The notes below the pieces were generated by a model, which was not told the origin of the DNA, did no database searches, and saw only the letters and a list, made by a program, of their open reading frames with translations. Shown piece after piece: positions 44,449 through 55,934 of a DNA stretch of 64,000 nt (positions are counted from its first letter, which is position 1; each line of letters starts with the position of its first letter). The position numbers and the translations under genes were made by a program. This DNA is from Pseudomonas fragi. GTDB lineage: Bacteria; Pseudomonadota; Gammaproteobacteria; Pseudomonadales; Pseudomonadaceae. Where the stretch lies: NCBI RefSeq assembly GCF_900105835.1, contig NZ_LT629783.1, forward strand, positions 2,659,001 to 2,723,000. The letters run 5' to 3'.

Positions 44449-46001
44449 TGCTGTCAGCCGCTCAACCTGCACGCTTTACCCCCACCCGCAAAAAGCCGTC
44501 GATCTGGCTGCTGCTGCCCGTTCTGCTACTGGTGGGCCTGAGCCTGCTGCCGCTGCTGTATGTCGGCACCAAGGCCTGGCAGGCCGGGTGGTCTGAAGCG
44601 CTGCACCTGTTGTGGCGGCCCTATGTCTTTGGCCTGATGCGCAACACCCTGTTGCTGATGGTCGGTGTTACCGTGACCTGCGCCCTGGTGGGGCTGAGCC
44701 TGGCCTGGCTGCTGGAACGCAGCAACCTGCCAGGACGGCGCCTGTGGGGGGTGATCCTGTGCCTGCCATTTGCCGTGCCGGCGTTTGTCAGCAGCTTTAC
44801 CTGGGTCTCGCTCAGCGCCAGCTTTGAAGGCCTGGGCGGGGCGATCCTGGTGATGAGCCTGTCCAAATACCCGCTGATTTTTTTGCCGGTTGCCGCCACC
44901 CTGCGCAACCTCGACCCGGCCCTGGAAGAGTCCGCCCGCACGCTGGGGCAGAACCGCTGGGGGGTGTTTTTCAACATCACCCTGCCACTGCTCTGGCCTT
45001 CGCTGCTGGCCGGTTCGCTGCTGATCGCCCTGCATATGCTGGTGGAGTTCGGGGCGCTATCGATCATCGGCCTGCAAACCTTCACCACGGCCATTTACCA
45101 ACAGTTCGAGCTGGAGTTCAGCAATGCCAATGCGGCAATGCTGTCTGCGGTGCTGCTGGTGATGTGCCTGAGCCTGTTGTGGCTGGAACTCAAGGTACGC
45201 GGCAAAGGCCGGCATATTCGTATTGGCCAGGGTGCTGCGCGCCACGCCGAACAAGTGCGACTGGGCAAGTGGTCGGTAGCAGGGCAGTTGTATTGCCTGG
45301 CGCTGGCCGTGATTGGCAGCGGCATCCCGCTGGGCATGCTGGTGTACTGGCTGATCAAGGGCAGCTCGGCAGCCTTCCCGCTGGCCGAGATTGGCGAAGC
45401 TCTGTTCTCGTCTCTGTCACTGGCGCTGGGCGGTGCAGCGCTGTGCCTGGTGCTGGCGGTGCCGGTCGGATTGCTGGTGGTGCGCTACAAAGGCCCGCTG
45501 GCCATCTGGGCGGAGCGCTTGCCGTACCTGCTGCACGCCCTGCCGGGGCTGGTAATTGCCCTGGCGCTGGTGTATTTCGCCCTGCACTTCGTGCCAGCGC
45601 TGTACCAGACGTCCGCGCTGTTGCTGATTGCTTATGCGCTGCTGTTTTTGCCACTGGCGCAGGCGCCCATCCGCACCGCACTGAACAAGGCTGCTCCACA
45701 ACTGGAAGAAGCGGCGCGGACCCTGGGCGCCACCTCGTTCTCGGCCTTTTGCCGGGTGACGCTGCCGATCATCTTTCCGGCGTTGGGGGCGGCATTTGCC
45801 CTGGTGTTTCTGGATGCGATGAAAGAACTGACCGCCACCTTGCTGCTCAGCCCCACCGGGCTTAACACCTTGGCGACGCAGGTTTGGTCGCACACTTCGA
45901 ATATCGAGTTTGCAGCAGCGGCGCCTTATGCGGCGTTGCTGATTCTGGTGTCGGGGCTGCCGGTGTACTTGCTCACCACCAGGATGTATCTGAGCCGTTG
46001 A
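44448..46001 (+). CDS. hitB: Ferric iron ABC transporter permease
   Basis: A 517-residue fused permease with two halves, each with about six membrane segments and an ABC coupling loop: EESARTLGQNRWGVFFNITL (about residue 162) and EEAARTLGATSFSAFCRVTL (about residue 415). This duplicated form is typical of FbpB/HitB. The ATG shares its A with the hitA stop. No ATPase gene follows; a REPIN and a convergent chemoreceptor come next, so the energy-coupling subunit must be encoded elsewhere. Confidence 0.9.
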   Translation: MLSAAQPARFTPTRKKPSIWLLLPVLLLVGLSLLPLLYVGTKAWQAGWSEALHLLWRPYVFGLMRNTLLLMVGVTVTCALVGLSLAWLLERSNLPGRRLWGVILCLPFAVPAFVSSFTWVSLSASFEGLGGAILVMSLSKYPLIFLPVAATLRNLDPALEESARTLGQNRWGVFFNITLPLLWPSLLAGSLLIALHMLVEFGALSIIGLQTFTTAIYQQFELEFSNANAAMLSAVLLVMCLSLLWLELKVRGKGRHIRIGQGAARHAEQVRLGKWSVAGQLYCLALAVIGSGIPLGMLVYWLIKGSSAAFPLAEIGEALFSSLSLALGGAALCLVLAVPVGLLVVRYKGPLAIWAERLPYLLHALPGLVIALALVYFALHFVPALYQTSALLLIAYALLFLPLAQAPIRTALNKAAPQLEEAARTLGATSFSAFCRVTLPIIFPALGAAFALVFLDAMKELTATLLLSPTGLNTLATQVWSHTSNIEFAAAAPYAALLILVSGLPVYLLTTRMYLSR

Positions 46002-46017
46002 GCCCCAGGCCTTCCCT

Positions 46018-46104
46018 TGTGGGAGCTGGCTTGCCTGCGATGGCATCGACGCGGTCATGCAGATGAACCGCGTTGCCCGCATCGCGAGCAAGCCCGCTCC
46101 CACA
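46018..46104. repeat. REPIN 13
   Basis: 87 bp element between convergent genes: 16 bp from the hitB stop and 17 bp from the chemoreceptor stop. The left arm is the variant TGTGGGAGCTGGCTTGCCTG; the right arm is the common type. Confidence 0.92.
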
Positions 46105-46121
46105 GGGGCAGCCCCGCTTCT

Positions 46122-48056
46122 TTACGCCCGGAACTGCCCCAGACTCGCCTTGAGCTGCGCCGCCAACCCGTCCAGCACCTTGCCGCTGGCCGTGGTCTGG
46201 GTCACCGCCTCGGCCGCACGTTCGGCCTGGGCATGGATCACTTCCACCCGCCCACGCACCGCATAAGCCCCCTGGGCCTGATGCTCGGCGGCCCTGGTCG
46301 CATCACCAATCGCGCTATGCACCTGCTCGACCGATGCCTGCACAGTCTTCTGCAACTGGACGCTGCCGCGCAGCACTGCCAGCCCCTCGTCGGCCTGACG
46401 CCCCGCCAGGCCAATGGCCGCCACAGCTTCCTTGGCCCCCTGCTGCAACGCCACGATATGCGCCTGAATATCACCGGTGGAGCTTTGGGTTTTGCTGGCC
46501 AGTGCCCGCACCTCATCAGCCACCACGGCAAAACCGCGCCCCGTCTCGCCCGCGCGCGCGGCCTCAATCGCCGCGTTCAGTGCCAGCAGATTGGTTTGCT
46601 CGGCGATGCCGTGAATCACCGTCAGGACCACTTCGATCTGTTCGCTTTGCTGCGCCAGGCGCTCGATCACCTTGGCCCCCTCGCCCACCTGCCCGGCCAG
46701 CGCCTCGATCAGCCCCCCGACCTTGGCCGAGGTACGGGTGTTCTCATCGGTGGCCTGGCGGATATCGACCACCTGCCTGAGCGCCGCCTGCATCGCCTGG
46801 CTTTCCGACTGGGCATCATCCGCCATCGTCGACAGTGCATGCAGGCTCTGGGCAACTTCATCACGCTGCAATTGCGCGGCAGCATCAGCCCCGGCATTGC
46901 GCAGGGTCATCACGCCGATCTCCACGCCAGTACGCTGGGCCACATCCCCCGCCTCACGCACGATGGGCTGCAACTTGTCGACAAAACGATTGACCGCCGC
47001 CGCCATGTCACCGATCTCATCCTTGCTGTTAAGGCCCACGCGCTTGGTCAAATCGCCCTCGCCGGCGGCCAGATCATCCAGGGCAGCAATCAGCAACAGC
47101 AACTTGTTCACCACCCGTCGCCCCAGCACCATGGCCAGCAACAGCAACACGCCCAGGCCGACAATCGCCAGCCCCATGCCTATGCGCCAGCGCAAGGTGT
47201 CTGCCGCCTCGCGCACGGTTTGCGCGGTATTGGCCTGCATCTGCGCAGCGGCTGCCTGTGCCGACTCCAGCCGCGCGCCCAATGCCGCCGAGCTGTCGCT
47301 CGCAGCGCCTTGCAGGCTTTCACCGACCAGTTGCCCGCTGTTGGCTATCAAGGCCGAGAAACGCTGATCGAGGGCCGCCAGGTCCTGTTCAACCGAAGCC
47401 GTGGAAACCCCCATCAACACTTTGCCGATCTCGACCCCATTGGGGTTGATAGAGGCTTCGAGGTAGTACACCGACGGATCATGACGGGCCGCATCGAGGA
47501 CTTTATCCAGCGCCCGCTCGCCATTGCCCTTGGCCAAAAGGGCCTGGTTGATCGGGTTGTCACGATTGAGATAGCGGGTCAGATGTTGCCCCGTGGCATC
47601 GTCATACACCACAAACAACACATTGGGATTACGCTGAGCGCGACGGGCGAAATCGGACAGCGTGGGCACATCATTGTCCCAGATAGCCCGCGGAGCCACA
47701 GCGGCCAGCAGTTGCGCCATATCATTGGCCGAATCCTGCAGGTTTTTCTCCAGCGCGTGCTTGAGCTGCACTTGCTCGTCTTTCAACCGCGGTTCCAGGC
47801 CCGCAGTGAGACGCTGGCGCGTACTGGCAGACAACGATTCAAGGCTGCTTTTAACGTCACGCCCAGCCTGTTCTAGCTGCGCCGTGAGCTTTTGGCTGTC
47901 GGCCCCCAGACGCGCATCCAGATCAGACTCCAACGCCGTCACCGTGCTCCGTGTCAGTGCAACCGCCACCAGCACCTGCACCAAAAGAGCGATACCTAGA
48001 GTAACGAATACAGGCCGCAGCAGACGGCTTTGTAACAGTGAGAGAACGGCAGACAC
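46122..48056 (-). CDS. Methyl-accepting chemotaxis protein
   Basis: A 644-residue chemoreceptor with a first membrane segment (about residues 13-35), a large periplasmic domain (to about 285), a second membrane segment near 290-312, a HAMP domain (about 313-365) and a cytoplasmic signalling domain whose hairpin tip is in [20 protein letters not shown] (about residue 485). The periplasmic part resembles double-sensor-type ligand domains only vaguely, so the attractant is unknown. The start is GTG at 48056, with GGAGGG upstream. It ends close to REPIN 13. Confidence 0.92.
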   Translation of the reverse strand: MSAVLSLLQSRLLRPVFVTLGIALLVQVLVAVALTRSTVTALESDLDARLGADSQKLTAQLEQAGRDVKSSLESLSASTRQRLTAGLEPRLKDEQVQLKHALEKNLQDSANDMAQLLAAVAPRAIWDNDVPTLSDFARRAQRNPNVLFVVYDDATGQHLTRYLNRDNPINQALLAKGNGERALDKVLDAARHDPSVYYLEASINPNGVEIGKVLMGVSTASVEQDLAALDQRFSALIANSGQLVGESLQGAASDSSAALGARLESAQAAAAQMQANTAQTVREAADTLRWRIGMGLAIVGLGVLLLLAMVLGRRVVNKLLLLIAALDDLAAGEGDLTKRVGLNSKDEIGDMAAAVNRFVDKLQPIVREAGDVAQRTGVEIGVMTLRNAGADAAAQLQRDEVAQSLHALSTMADDAQSESQAMQAALRQVVDIRQATDENTRTSAKVGGLIEALAGQVGEGAKVIERLAQQSEQIEVVLTVIHGIAEQTNLLALNAAIEAARAGETGRGFAVVADEVRALASKTQSSTGDIQAHIVALQQGAKEAVAAIGLAGRQADEGLAVLRGSVQLQKTVQASVEQVHSAIGDATRAAEHQAQGAYAVRGRVEVIHAQAERAAEAVTQTTASGKVLDGLAAQLKASLGQFRA

Positions 48057-48149
48057 GGAAAACCCTCCACTTAGGTGCCATTATTTTGATAGCACGCTTA
48101 TTGACGGTTTTCACAGCAAGGGCCGTGCCGCTGCGCAGCCAGAAACGAC

Positions 48150-48171
48150 AAAAGGCCCCGAAGGGCCTTTT
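48150..48171 (-). terminator. purA terminator
   Basis: Perfect 9 bp stem AAAAGGCCC/GGGCCTTTT with a CGAA loop, 19 bp beyond the purA stop. The T-run reads on both strands. Confidence 0.88.
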
Positions 48172-48190
48172 GCTTTACATCAACAGCGAC

Positions 48191-49534
<1,344 letters not shown>

Positions 49535-50722
49535 TCAAGAAACCAGTGGCACTACTTGCCACAAGCCGTTCTGCTGAATCAATTGGCGGTCGCAGTCTGC
49601 CTCCAGGGCACCAGCCTGCTGTTGCCCAGGCAACGCCTGAACCACACGCTGACCTTCACTGCGAAGCTGGCAAACCTGCTGCCAGAGTGCCGCATCAGTG
49701 CTGTCTGGCATCCAGATACCACCCGACGGCAACTCGACTTCCGCACGCCCCAGGGTCACCAGGGTTTTCAAATCGGTCGAAAAGCCGGTTGCCGGCCGGG
49801 CACGCCCGAAAACAGCACCAATGTCGTCATAACGACCGCCTTGGGCGATGGAGTCCCCAACGCCCGGTACAAATACCGCAAACACTACACCTGTGTGGTA
49901 GTGATACCCACGCAACTCGCCCAGGTCAAAGTACAACGGCAACTGCGGGAAACGCACAGACAACCCTTCGGCAATCGCCACCAGGTCGTCCAGCGCCGCC
50001 AGCACTTGAGCCGGAGCCTTGGCCAGACGCTCGCGCGCAGCAGCCAGAACCTCGTGACCGCCACACAAACCAACCAATGCCTGCAGCATGTCCGCCAAAT
50101 CGGCCGACAAGCCTTGGGTCAAGGCCGTTACTTCGTCGATCGCCTTGCGTTGCAGGGCGTCGAACAATTGTTGTTCCACTTCAACCGACAGGTTGGCCGC
50201 ACGGGCCAGACCACGGTAAATACCAACATGCCCCAGGTCCATGTGCACATCCGGCACATCGGCCAGTTGCAGCATGGCCAGCATCAGGCTGATCACTTCA
50301 ACATCGCTGCTCGGGCTTGCGTCGCCATACAACTCGGCACCCAGCTGGATCGGGCTGCGCGAGGATGACAGTGCACGCGGCTGAGCATGCAGCACGCTGC
50401 CGGCGTAGCACAGGCGGCTCGGGCCTTCACGACGCAGGGTATGCGCATCGATGCGCGCCACTTGCGGCGTGATGTCGGCACGAAAGCCCATCTGGCGACC
50501 CGTTTGCGGGTCAATCACCTTGAAGGTACGCAAGTCGAGGTCCTGGCCGGCCCCTGTCAGCAGGGACTCCAGGTATTCGATATGCGGGGTGACGACGAAC
50601 TCATAGCCCCAGCTCTGGAACAGATCCAACACCTGACGGCGCGCCACTTCAATGCGGGCAGCTTCAGGTGGAAGTACTTCTTCGATGCCATCTGGCAAAA
50701 GCCAGCGGTCTACCGTTGCCAT
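49535..50722 (-). CDS. hisZ: ATP phosphoribosyltransferase regulatory subunit HisZ
   Basis: A 395-residue protein of the class II aminoacyl-tRNA synthetase fold, related to HisRS but without tRNA charging ability. It is needed for activity of the short form of HisG, the first enzyme of histidine synthesis. The motif 2-type region [17 protein letters not shown] and [18 protein letters not shown] are visible. I set the start at the ATG at 50722; the open frame continues to 51073 but crosses two terminators. It is followed by purA, as in other pseudomonads. Confidence 0.93.
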   Translation of the reverse strand: MATVDRWLLPDGIEEVLPPEAARIEVARRQVLDLFQSWGYEFVVTPHIEYLESLLTGAGQDLDLRTFKVIDPQTGRQMGFRADITPQVARIDAHTLRREGPSRLCYAGSVLHAQPRALSSSRSPIQLGAELYGDASPSSDVEVISLMLAMLQLADVPDVHMDLGHVGIYRGLARAANLSVEVEQQLFDALQRKAIDEVTALTQGLSADLADMLQALVGLCGGHEVLAAARERLAKAPAQVLAALDDLVAIAEGLSVRFPQLPLYFDLGELRGYHYHTGVVFAVFVPGVGDSIAQGGRYDDIGAVFGRARPATGFSTDLKTLVTLGRAEVELPSGGIWMPDSTDAALWQQVCQLRSEGQRVVQALPGQQQAGALEADCDRQLIQQNGLWQVVPLVS

Positions 50723-50808
50723 TACGCCATTCCCCTGTGATCCGGGCGGCCAGCCAGCAGGCGAGCCTTGAGTAAAGCAGAACGTGGCTGCGTCTTGAAC
50801 GCGCACAG

Positions 50809-50831
50809 CAAAAAAGCCTGAACGACAGGCT
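50809..50831 (-). terminator. Second terminator after hflC
   Basis: Stem AGCCTG/CAGGCT with a five-base loop, followed on the minus strand by a six-base T-run. It stands in tandem with the stronger hairpin at 50896-50919. Confidence 0.65.
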
Positions 50832-50895
50832 CGCACATTCCTCGAAAATTCTGCCGATGCTGTAACAGCATTCAGCCAATCAAACATGCAGACGC

Positions 50896-50919
50896 AAAAA
50901 AGCCGGGAATTTCCCGGCT
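50896..50919 (-). terminator. hflC operon terminator
   Basis: Stem AGCCGGGAA/TTCCCGGCT, followed on the minus strand by a run of T. It lies between hflC and hisZ, so the hfq-hflXKC unit is insulated from hisZ. Confidence 0.85.
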
Positions 50920-51028
50920 GCCGCATCATACACCCGTTTTCTAAAAGGATCACCCCGCGAGGCAATTTGCCCGCCCGGCGGAGTGAAAGCAGGGTCTGTG
51001 ATGAACATGCCAACCCTTCTGAAAACAG

Positions 51029-51115
51029 TGTGGGAGCGGGCTTGCTCGCGATAGCATCGACTCGGCTGGTCAAACAGACCGAGTTGGCTGCATCGCTGGC
51101 AAGCCAGCTCCCACA
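51029..51115. repeat. REPIN 14
   Basis: 87 bp element ending 14 bp from the hflC stop. The right arm is the CATCGCTGGCAAGCCAGCTC variant, which does not mirror the left arm perfectly. Confidence 0.92.
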
Positions 51116-51129
51116 GGTTTCAAGCGGTT

Positions 51130-52008
51130 TTACTGCTGCGAAGGCTTGGATTTTTCCAGGTAGCGGAAGAAATCGCTGCTTGGATCCAGCACCAGTACGT
51201 CGCTCTTGTTCGCAAAGCTTTCGCGGTAAGCGCGCAGGCTGCGATAGAACTTGTAGAACTCCTGGTCCTGGCCGTAAGCCTTGGAGTAAATCGAAGCTGC
51301 CTGGGCATCGCCATCACCGCGTGCTTCTTCAGACTGACGATATGCTTCAGCCAGCAGAACACGACGTTGACGGTCGGCGTCGGCACGAATGCCTTCTGCC
51401 AGTTCGTTACCCTTGGCCCGATGCTCGCGTGCTTCACGCTCACGCTCGGTGCTCATACGTTCGAAAACGCTGCGGTTTACTTCTTTTGGCAGGTCGATGG
51501 CCTTGACGCGAACGTCGACCACTTCAATGCCCAGCTCTTTTTCAGCCATTTTGTTCAGCGATGCAGTGATGTCAGCCATCAACGCATCACGCTCACCCGA
51601 CACCACTTCGTGCAGGGTGCGCTTGCCGAACTGGTCACGCAGACCGGATTCCAGACGACGCGACAGACGTTCGTCAGCAATCTGTTTCATGCCCGACGTT
51701 GCGGTGTAGAAGCGCTCGGCATCTTTCACGCGCCACTTGGCGAAGGCATCAACCATGACCGCTTTCTTTTCCAGCGTCAGGAAACGCTGAGTCGGTGCGT
51801 CCAGCGTCATCAGGCGGGCGTCGAACTTGCGCACCTGGTTGACGTAAGGAATCTTCACATGCAGGCCCGGCTGAACGTCAGCCTGAACCACACGGCCGAA
51901 GCGCAACAGTACCGCACGCTCTGTTTGCGAGACGATATAGAAGCTGTTCCAGGCAACGATCCCCACGACAACGGCAACAATAAGGGCGACCAGCGATTTA
52001 TTGCTCAT
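51130..52008 (-). CDS. hflC: FtsH protease modulator HflC
   Basis: A 292-residue band-7/SPFH membrane protein with an N-terminal membrane segment ([20 protein letters not shown]) followed by the SPFH domain ([20 protein letters not shown]) and a long helix. It forms a large complex with HflK that encloses FtsH and modulates its proteolysis. The start overlaps the hflK stop by one base. It ends with the terminators at 50896-50919 and 50809-50831. Confidence 0.95.
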   Translation of the reverse strand: MSNKSLVALIVAVVVGIVAWNSFYIVSQTERAVLLRFGRVVQADVQPGLHVKIPYVNQVRKFDARLMTLDAPTQRFLTLEKKAVMVDAFAKWRVKDAERFYTATSGMKQIADERLSRRLESGLRDQFGKRTLHEVVSGERDALMADITASLNKMAEKELGIEVVDVRVKAIDLPKEVNRSVFERMSTEREREAREHRAKGNELAEGIRADADRQRRVLLAEAYRQSEEARGDGDAQAASIYSKAYGQDQEFYKFYRSLRAYRESFANKSDVLVLDPSSDFFRYLEKSKPSQQ

Positions 52009-53189
52009 CAGCGGCTCTCCCTGGTGCGCGGTTGTGGCGGCAGGTCAGTGCTGACGTGCGAGCCGGAATCATTGTTGCTCGCTGCGGCTGCCGAACCCGT
52101 TGCCGGGGTGCTGCCATTACGGCCTTCGATCATTTTGTCCAGCGGCAAGTAAAGCAGGTTGCTCTGGCCGTTCTTGTTACCGGTCACGAGTACCTTGCTG
52201 GTGTTGCTGAAGACTTCCTGCATGGTGTCCAGGTACAGACGGTCGCGGGTGACTTCAGGATTCTTGCGGTACTCGGCAACCAGTTTGGTAAAGCGGTCAG
52301 CCTCACCCTTGGCGCGGGAAACCACTTCATCACGGTAGCCGTTGGCATCTTCGATGATGCGCTGGGCCTGACCACGTGCTTCCGGTACCACGCCGTTGGC
52401 ATAGCTTTCGGCCTGGTTGCGGGCACGCTGCTCGTCTTCACGGGCACGGATCACGTCATCGAAGGCTTCCTGTACTTCACGCGGCGCAGCGGCGTTCTGT
52501 ACGTTGACCTGGGTTACGGTGATACCGGTCTTGTAGGTATCGAGGAAACGCTGCAGGCGCTCCTTGATTTCCACGGCCATCTGCTCACGGCCTTCGGTCA
52601 GCACCTGATCCATCGACGTGGAACCCACGACGTGGCGCAAGGCACTGTCGGTCGCCTGCTGCAAGCTGACTTCCGGTTGATCAACGTTCAACACGAAGTC
52701 GCGCAGGTTGCTGATCTTGTACTGCACGGTCAGCGGCACTTCGACGATGTTTTCGTCTTCAGTCAGCATTTGACCCTGCTTGGTGTACGCACGCTCACGC
52801 GTCACGTTCTCCATGTACTTTTTGTCGAACGGCGGGAAGTAGATATTCAGGCCCGGCCCAACGGTGTCGTAGTACTTGCCCAGGCGCAGCACCACGGCTT
52901 GCTCCTGCTCATCGACTACATACACGGCGCTGTACAGCCAGGCAGCCGCCAGCACGACGAGGCCGATGCCGAGCAGGCCGTAGCCGGCGCCCTTGCCATT
53001 CGAACCACCATCACTGCCGCTGCCGCCAGTACGTTTTTTCCCACCACCGAACAACCCATTCAGGCTTTCCTGCAGCTTTCGGAAGGCCTCGTCGAGATCT
53101 GGTGGTCCCTTGCGGTCGCCATTTTTAGGGCGTTTGCCACCCCAAGGATCTTGATTGTTCGAGTTGCCACCCGGCTCATTCCAAGCCAT
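52008..53189 (-). CDS. hflK: FtsH protease modulator HflK
   Basis: A 393-residue SPFH protein. The N-terminus is Gly/Asn-rich and cytoplasmic (MAWNEPGGNSNNQDPWGGKR), then a membrane segment (about residues 68-88) and the SPFH domain with QEQAVVLRLGKYYDTVGPGL. The C-terminal tail is Ser/Asn/Ala-rich. The ATG at 53189 has GGAG nearby; the frame runs to 53225 without support. It pairs with HflC, one base apart. Confidence 0.94.
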   Translation of the reverse strand: MAWNEPGGNSNNQDPWGGKRPKNGDRKGPPDLDEAFRKLQESLNGLFGGGKKRTGGSGSDGGSNGKGAGYGLLGIGLVVLAAAWLYSAVYVVDEQEQAVVLRLGKYYDTVGPGLNIYFPPFDKKYMENVTRERAYTKQGQMLTEDENIVEVPLTVQYKISNLRDFVLNVDQPEVSLQQATDSALRHVVGSTSMDQVLTEGREQMAVEIKERLQRFLDTYKTGITVTQVNVQNAAAPREVQEAFDDVIRAREDEQRARNQAESYANGVVPEARGQAQRIIEDANGYRDEVVSRAKGEADRFTKLVAEYRKNPEVTRDRLYLDTMQEVFSNTSKVLVTGNKNGQSNLLYLPLDKMIEGRNGSTPATGSAAAASNNDSGSHVSTDLPPQPRTRESR

Positions 53190-53285
53190 AGCGCTCTCCA
53201 TCTGATAAAGCAAAGACGCGCCCACGGCGCGCCGACCAATGCTACAGAATGCCTATCACAGCGGCACGGCCGCTTTGCGAGGCTT

Positions 53286-54587
53286 TTATTGCAAAGTGTG
53301 TTCTTCGATGAATTCCAGCGGCTGCATCCCTTCGCGGCTGACCAAGCGATTGAGCTCGGATCGCGGCAGGCGTACGTCCAGCAGACTGGAGCCCTCATCG
53401 TCATGCTCTTCTTTTTGCACAACCCCCAGTTCGAAGAACTGTGCACGCAGTCGAGCAAAACGTTGCGGCAAGCGCAAGGTGCCCACGAACAAATCATTGC
53501 CCAGCAACTCGGCGATGGCCTGCTCAAGCAACTCCAACCCTTGACCATCACGGGCCGACAACCAGACCCGCTGCGGCTTGCCATCGGCATCACGCTGGAT
53601 CTGCGGCTCGACACCTTCAAGCAAATCGATTTTGTTGTAGACCTCGAGGATCGGCAAGTCCTGGGCACCAATTTCGCCCAGCACCACCATCACCTGCTCG
53701 ATCTGCGCCATGCGCTCGGGTTCGTGTGCATCGATTACATGCAGTAGCAAATCGGAATTGCTCGACTCTTCGAGCGTAGACCGGAATGCTTCAACTAGCT
53801 TGTGCGGAAGATGACGAATAAAGCCCACGGTATCGGCCAGCACGATCGGCCCCAGGTCGCCCAGATCGAGGCGGCGCAAGGTCGGGTCGAGCGTGGCGAA
53901 CAACTGGTCGGCGGCAAACACGTCTGAGCCGGTGACCTTGTTGAACAACGTGGATTTACCGGCGTTGGTATAGCCCACCAGCGACACTGTAGGAATATCG
54001 GCGCGTTGGCGCCCTCTACGGGACTGCTCGCGTTGACTGCGGACTTTTTTCAGGCGGGATTTGATCTGGCTGATGCGCACACGCAACAGACGGCGGTCGG
54101 TTTCGAGCTGGGTTTCACCCGGCCCGCGCATGCCAATGCCGCCACCTTGACGCTCAAGGTGAGTCCAGCCGCGTACAAGACGCGTGCTCATATGGTCAAG
54201 CTGGGCCAGTTCGACCTGCAGCTTGCCCTCATGGGTACGGGCGCGTTGAGCGAAGATATCGAGAATCAGCCCGGTACGGTCAAGCACGCGACACTCGAAA
54301 ACACGTTCGAGGTTACGTTCCTGACTGGGCGTGAGTACGTGATTGAAAATCACGATGTCGACCTTCTCGGCCTTGACCAGGTCGCGCAACTCCTCGACCT
54401 TGCCACTGCCAATCAGGTATTTGGCCGATGGCCGATGACGCGGCACGTTAAAAAACGCGACGGTATCGGCGCCAGCCGACACAGCTAACTCCTGGAACTC
54501 CTGCGGATCTTCGCGCGCCTCAGGGTCCTGTCCTTCCAAATGAACGAGGATCGCTCGCTCACCACCACCGTGGCGCTCAAAGAACAA
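53286..54587 (-). CDS. hflX: GTPase HflX
   Basis: A 433-residue ribosome-associated GTPase that splits stalled ribosomes under heat stress. The N-terminal HflX domain (to about 190) includes RHRPSAKYLIGSGKVEEL and is followed by the GTPase domain with G1 GYTNAGKSTL (about 204), G3 DTVGFIRHLP and G4 NKIDLL. The start is an unusual TTG at 54587, with AGGAG six bases upstream. It is 14 bp from hfq, in the hfq-hflX-hflK-hflC unit. Confidence 0.94.
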   Translation of the reverse strand: MFFERHGGGERAILVHLEGQDPEAREDPQEFQELAVSAGADTVAFFNVPRHRPSAKYLIGSGKVEELRDLVKAEKVDIVIFNHVLTPSQERNLERVFECRVLDRTGLILDIFAQRARTHEGKLQVELAQLDHMSTRLVRGWTHLERQGGGIGMRGPGETQLETDRRLLRVRISQIKSRLKKVRSQREQSRRGRQRADIPTVSLVGYTNAGKSTLFNKVTGSDVFAADQLFATLDPTLRRLDLGDLGPIVLADTVGFIRHLPHKLVEAFRSTLEESSNSDLLLHVIDAHEPERMAQIEQVMVVLGEIGAQDLPILEVYNKIDLLEGVEPQIQRDADGKPQRVWLSARDGQGLELLEQAIAELLGNDLFVGTLRLPQRFARLRAQFFELGVVQKEEHDDEGSSLLDVRLPRSELNRLVSREGMQPLEFIEEHTLQ

Positions 54588-54601
54588 AGGATGCTCCTAT
54601 T

Positions 54602-54862
54602 TTAGGCGTTACCTGGTTCAGCGTCTGCCAGATCCGATTCAGTTGCGCTAGGCAGACGAATTGGACGTACTGGTACGACTGTCGAAATTGCGTGTTTGTA
54701 AACCATTTGGCTGACGGTGTTTTTCAACAGAATCACGAACTGGTCGAAAGACTCGATAGTCCCCTGCAGCTTGATCCCGTTAACCAGGTAGATGGAAACG
54801 CCAACCTTCTCTTTACGCAAAGTATTCAAGTAAGGGTCTTGTAGCGAATGCCCTTTTGACAT
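54602..54862 (-). CDS. hfq: RNA chaperone Hfq
   Basis: An 86-residue hexameric Sm-like protein that helps small RNAs pair with mRNAs. The core is complete ([20 protein letters not shown], then [20 protein letters not shown] and KHAISTVVP), and the C-terminal tail is short, as is usual in pseudomonads. The ATG at 54862 gives [10 protein letters not shown]; the frame from 54871 adds three residues. Confidence 0.98.
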   Translation of the reverse strand: MSKGHSLQDPYLNTLRKEKVGVSIYLVNGIKLQGTIESFDQFVILLKNTVSQMVYKHAISTVVPVRPIRLPSATESDLADAEPGNA

Positions 54863-54953
54863 ATGCCGCACTCCTGTAAGGATAAAAAAATAGAATCAAA
54901 AATTAGATGACCGCTGTCGCCACATCCATAGGATAGACGGCATTTGCCAAGAC

Positions 54954-55934
54954 TCAGCTCAATATGGAGACCGATTCCAGGTATTTCAAGGCTCGTGGCA
55001 GATTGTCGCAGTCCAGACTGTCAAGCCAATGCAAATCATTCCAGCTGCGCAACCAGGTGAACTGACGCTTGGCCAACTGGCGCGTGGCGATGATGCCGCG
55101 CTCCTGCATTTCGGCCGCTGTCAGCTTGCCGTCGAGGTAGTCCCAGACTTGGCGGTAACCCACAGCACGTATAGACGGCAGCCCTGCATGCAGGTCACTT
55201 CTATTGCGCAGGCTTATGACCTCGTCGATGAACCCCTGTTCCAGCATCTGCCCGAATCTTAATGCAATTCGCTCATGCAGCACCTGACGGTTCGCCGGAG
55301 CGATGGCCAGATGCGCGACAGTATAGGGCAATTGGCTGTAGCCAGAAGCCGCTGCTTTAGTCGTTTGTTCAGATTGTTTTTGCCGATGGGCCGTCACGCT
55401 CATGCCGCTGACCCTATAAACCTCCAGCGCCCGGGTCAGACGCTGCGGATCATTGGGGTGAATGCGTGCCGCAGACTCCGGGTCGATGGCCGCCAACTGG
55501 TCATGCAAGGCTTGCCAGCCAAGGCGTTGCGCCTCTTCTTCAAGCTCGGCACGCACCTGGGGATCGGCAGGCGGCATGTCGGCAAGGCCGTCGATGAGCG
55601 CCTTGTAATAAAGCATGGTGCCACCTACCAGCAGCGGGATATTGCCCCGCGCGGTGATCTCGGCCATCGCCTTGAGGGCATCACGGCGAAAATCCGCCGC
55701 CGAATAGCTCTCGGCGGGGTCGAGAATATCGATCAACTGGTGCGGGTGAGCCGCCAGGATGTCTTTCGACGGCTTGGCAGTACCGATGTCCATGCCGCGA
55801 TAGACCAGCGCCGAATCGACACTGATCAGCTCGCACGGCAGCACCTTGCTCAGCTCGATGGCCAGGTCGGTCTTGCCGGCAGCAGTCGGCCCCATCAGGA
55901 AAATGGCCGGGGGTAGAGCGTTGGAACCTGTCAT
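54954..55934 (-). CDS. miaA: tRNA dimethylallyltransferase
   Basis: A 326-residue enzyme that adds dimethylallyl to A37 of tRNAs reading UNN codons. The P-loop [14 protein letters not shown] is at about residue 14, and the motif [18 protein letters not shown] follows. The ATG at 55934 overlaps the mutL stop by one base (TGATG), so expression is coupled. The gap to hfq is 91 bp, where hfq may have its own promoter. Confidence 0.96.
   Translation of the reverse strand: MTGSNALPPAIFLMGPTAAGKTDLAIELSKVLPCELISVDSALVYRGMDIGTAKPSKDILAAHPHQLIDILDPAESYSAADFRRDALKAMAEITARGNIPLLVGGTMLYYKALIDGLADMPPADPQVRAELEEEAQRLGWQALHDQLAAIDPESAARIHPNDPQRLTRALEVYRVSGMSVTAHRQKQSEQTTKAAASGYSQLPYTVAHLAIAPANRQVLHERIALRFGQMLEQGFIDEVISLRNRSDLHAGLPSIRAVGYRQVWDYLDGKLTAAEMQERGIIATRQLAKRQFTWLRSWNDLHWLDSLDCDNLPRALKYLESVSILS

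Noticed and set aside
50723..51073. An N-terminal extension of hisZ to 51073
   Set aside because: The extension would read through two terminators and part of a REPIN; the ATG at 50722 gives the usual 395-residue length.
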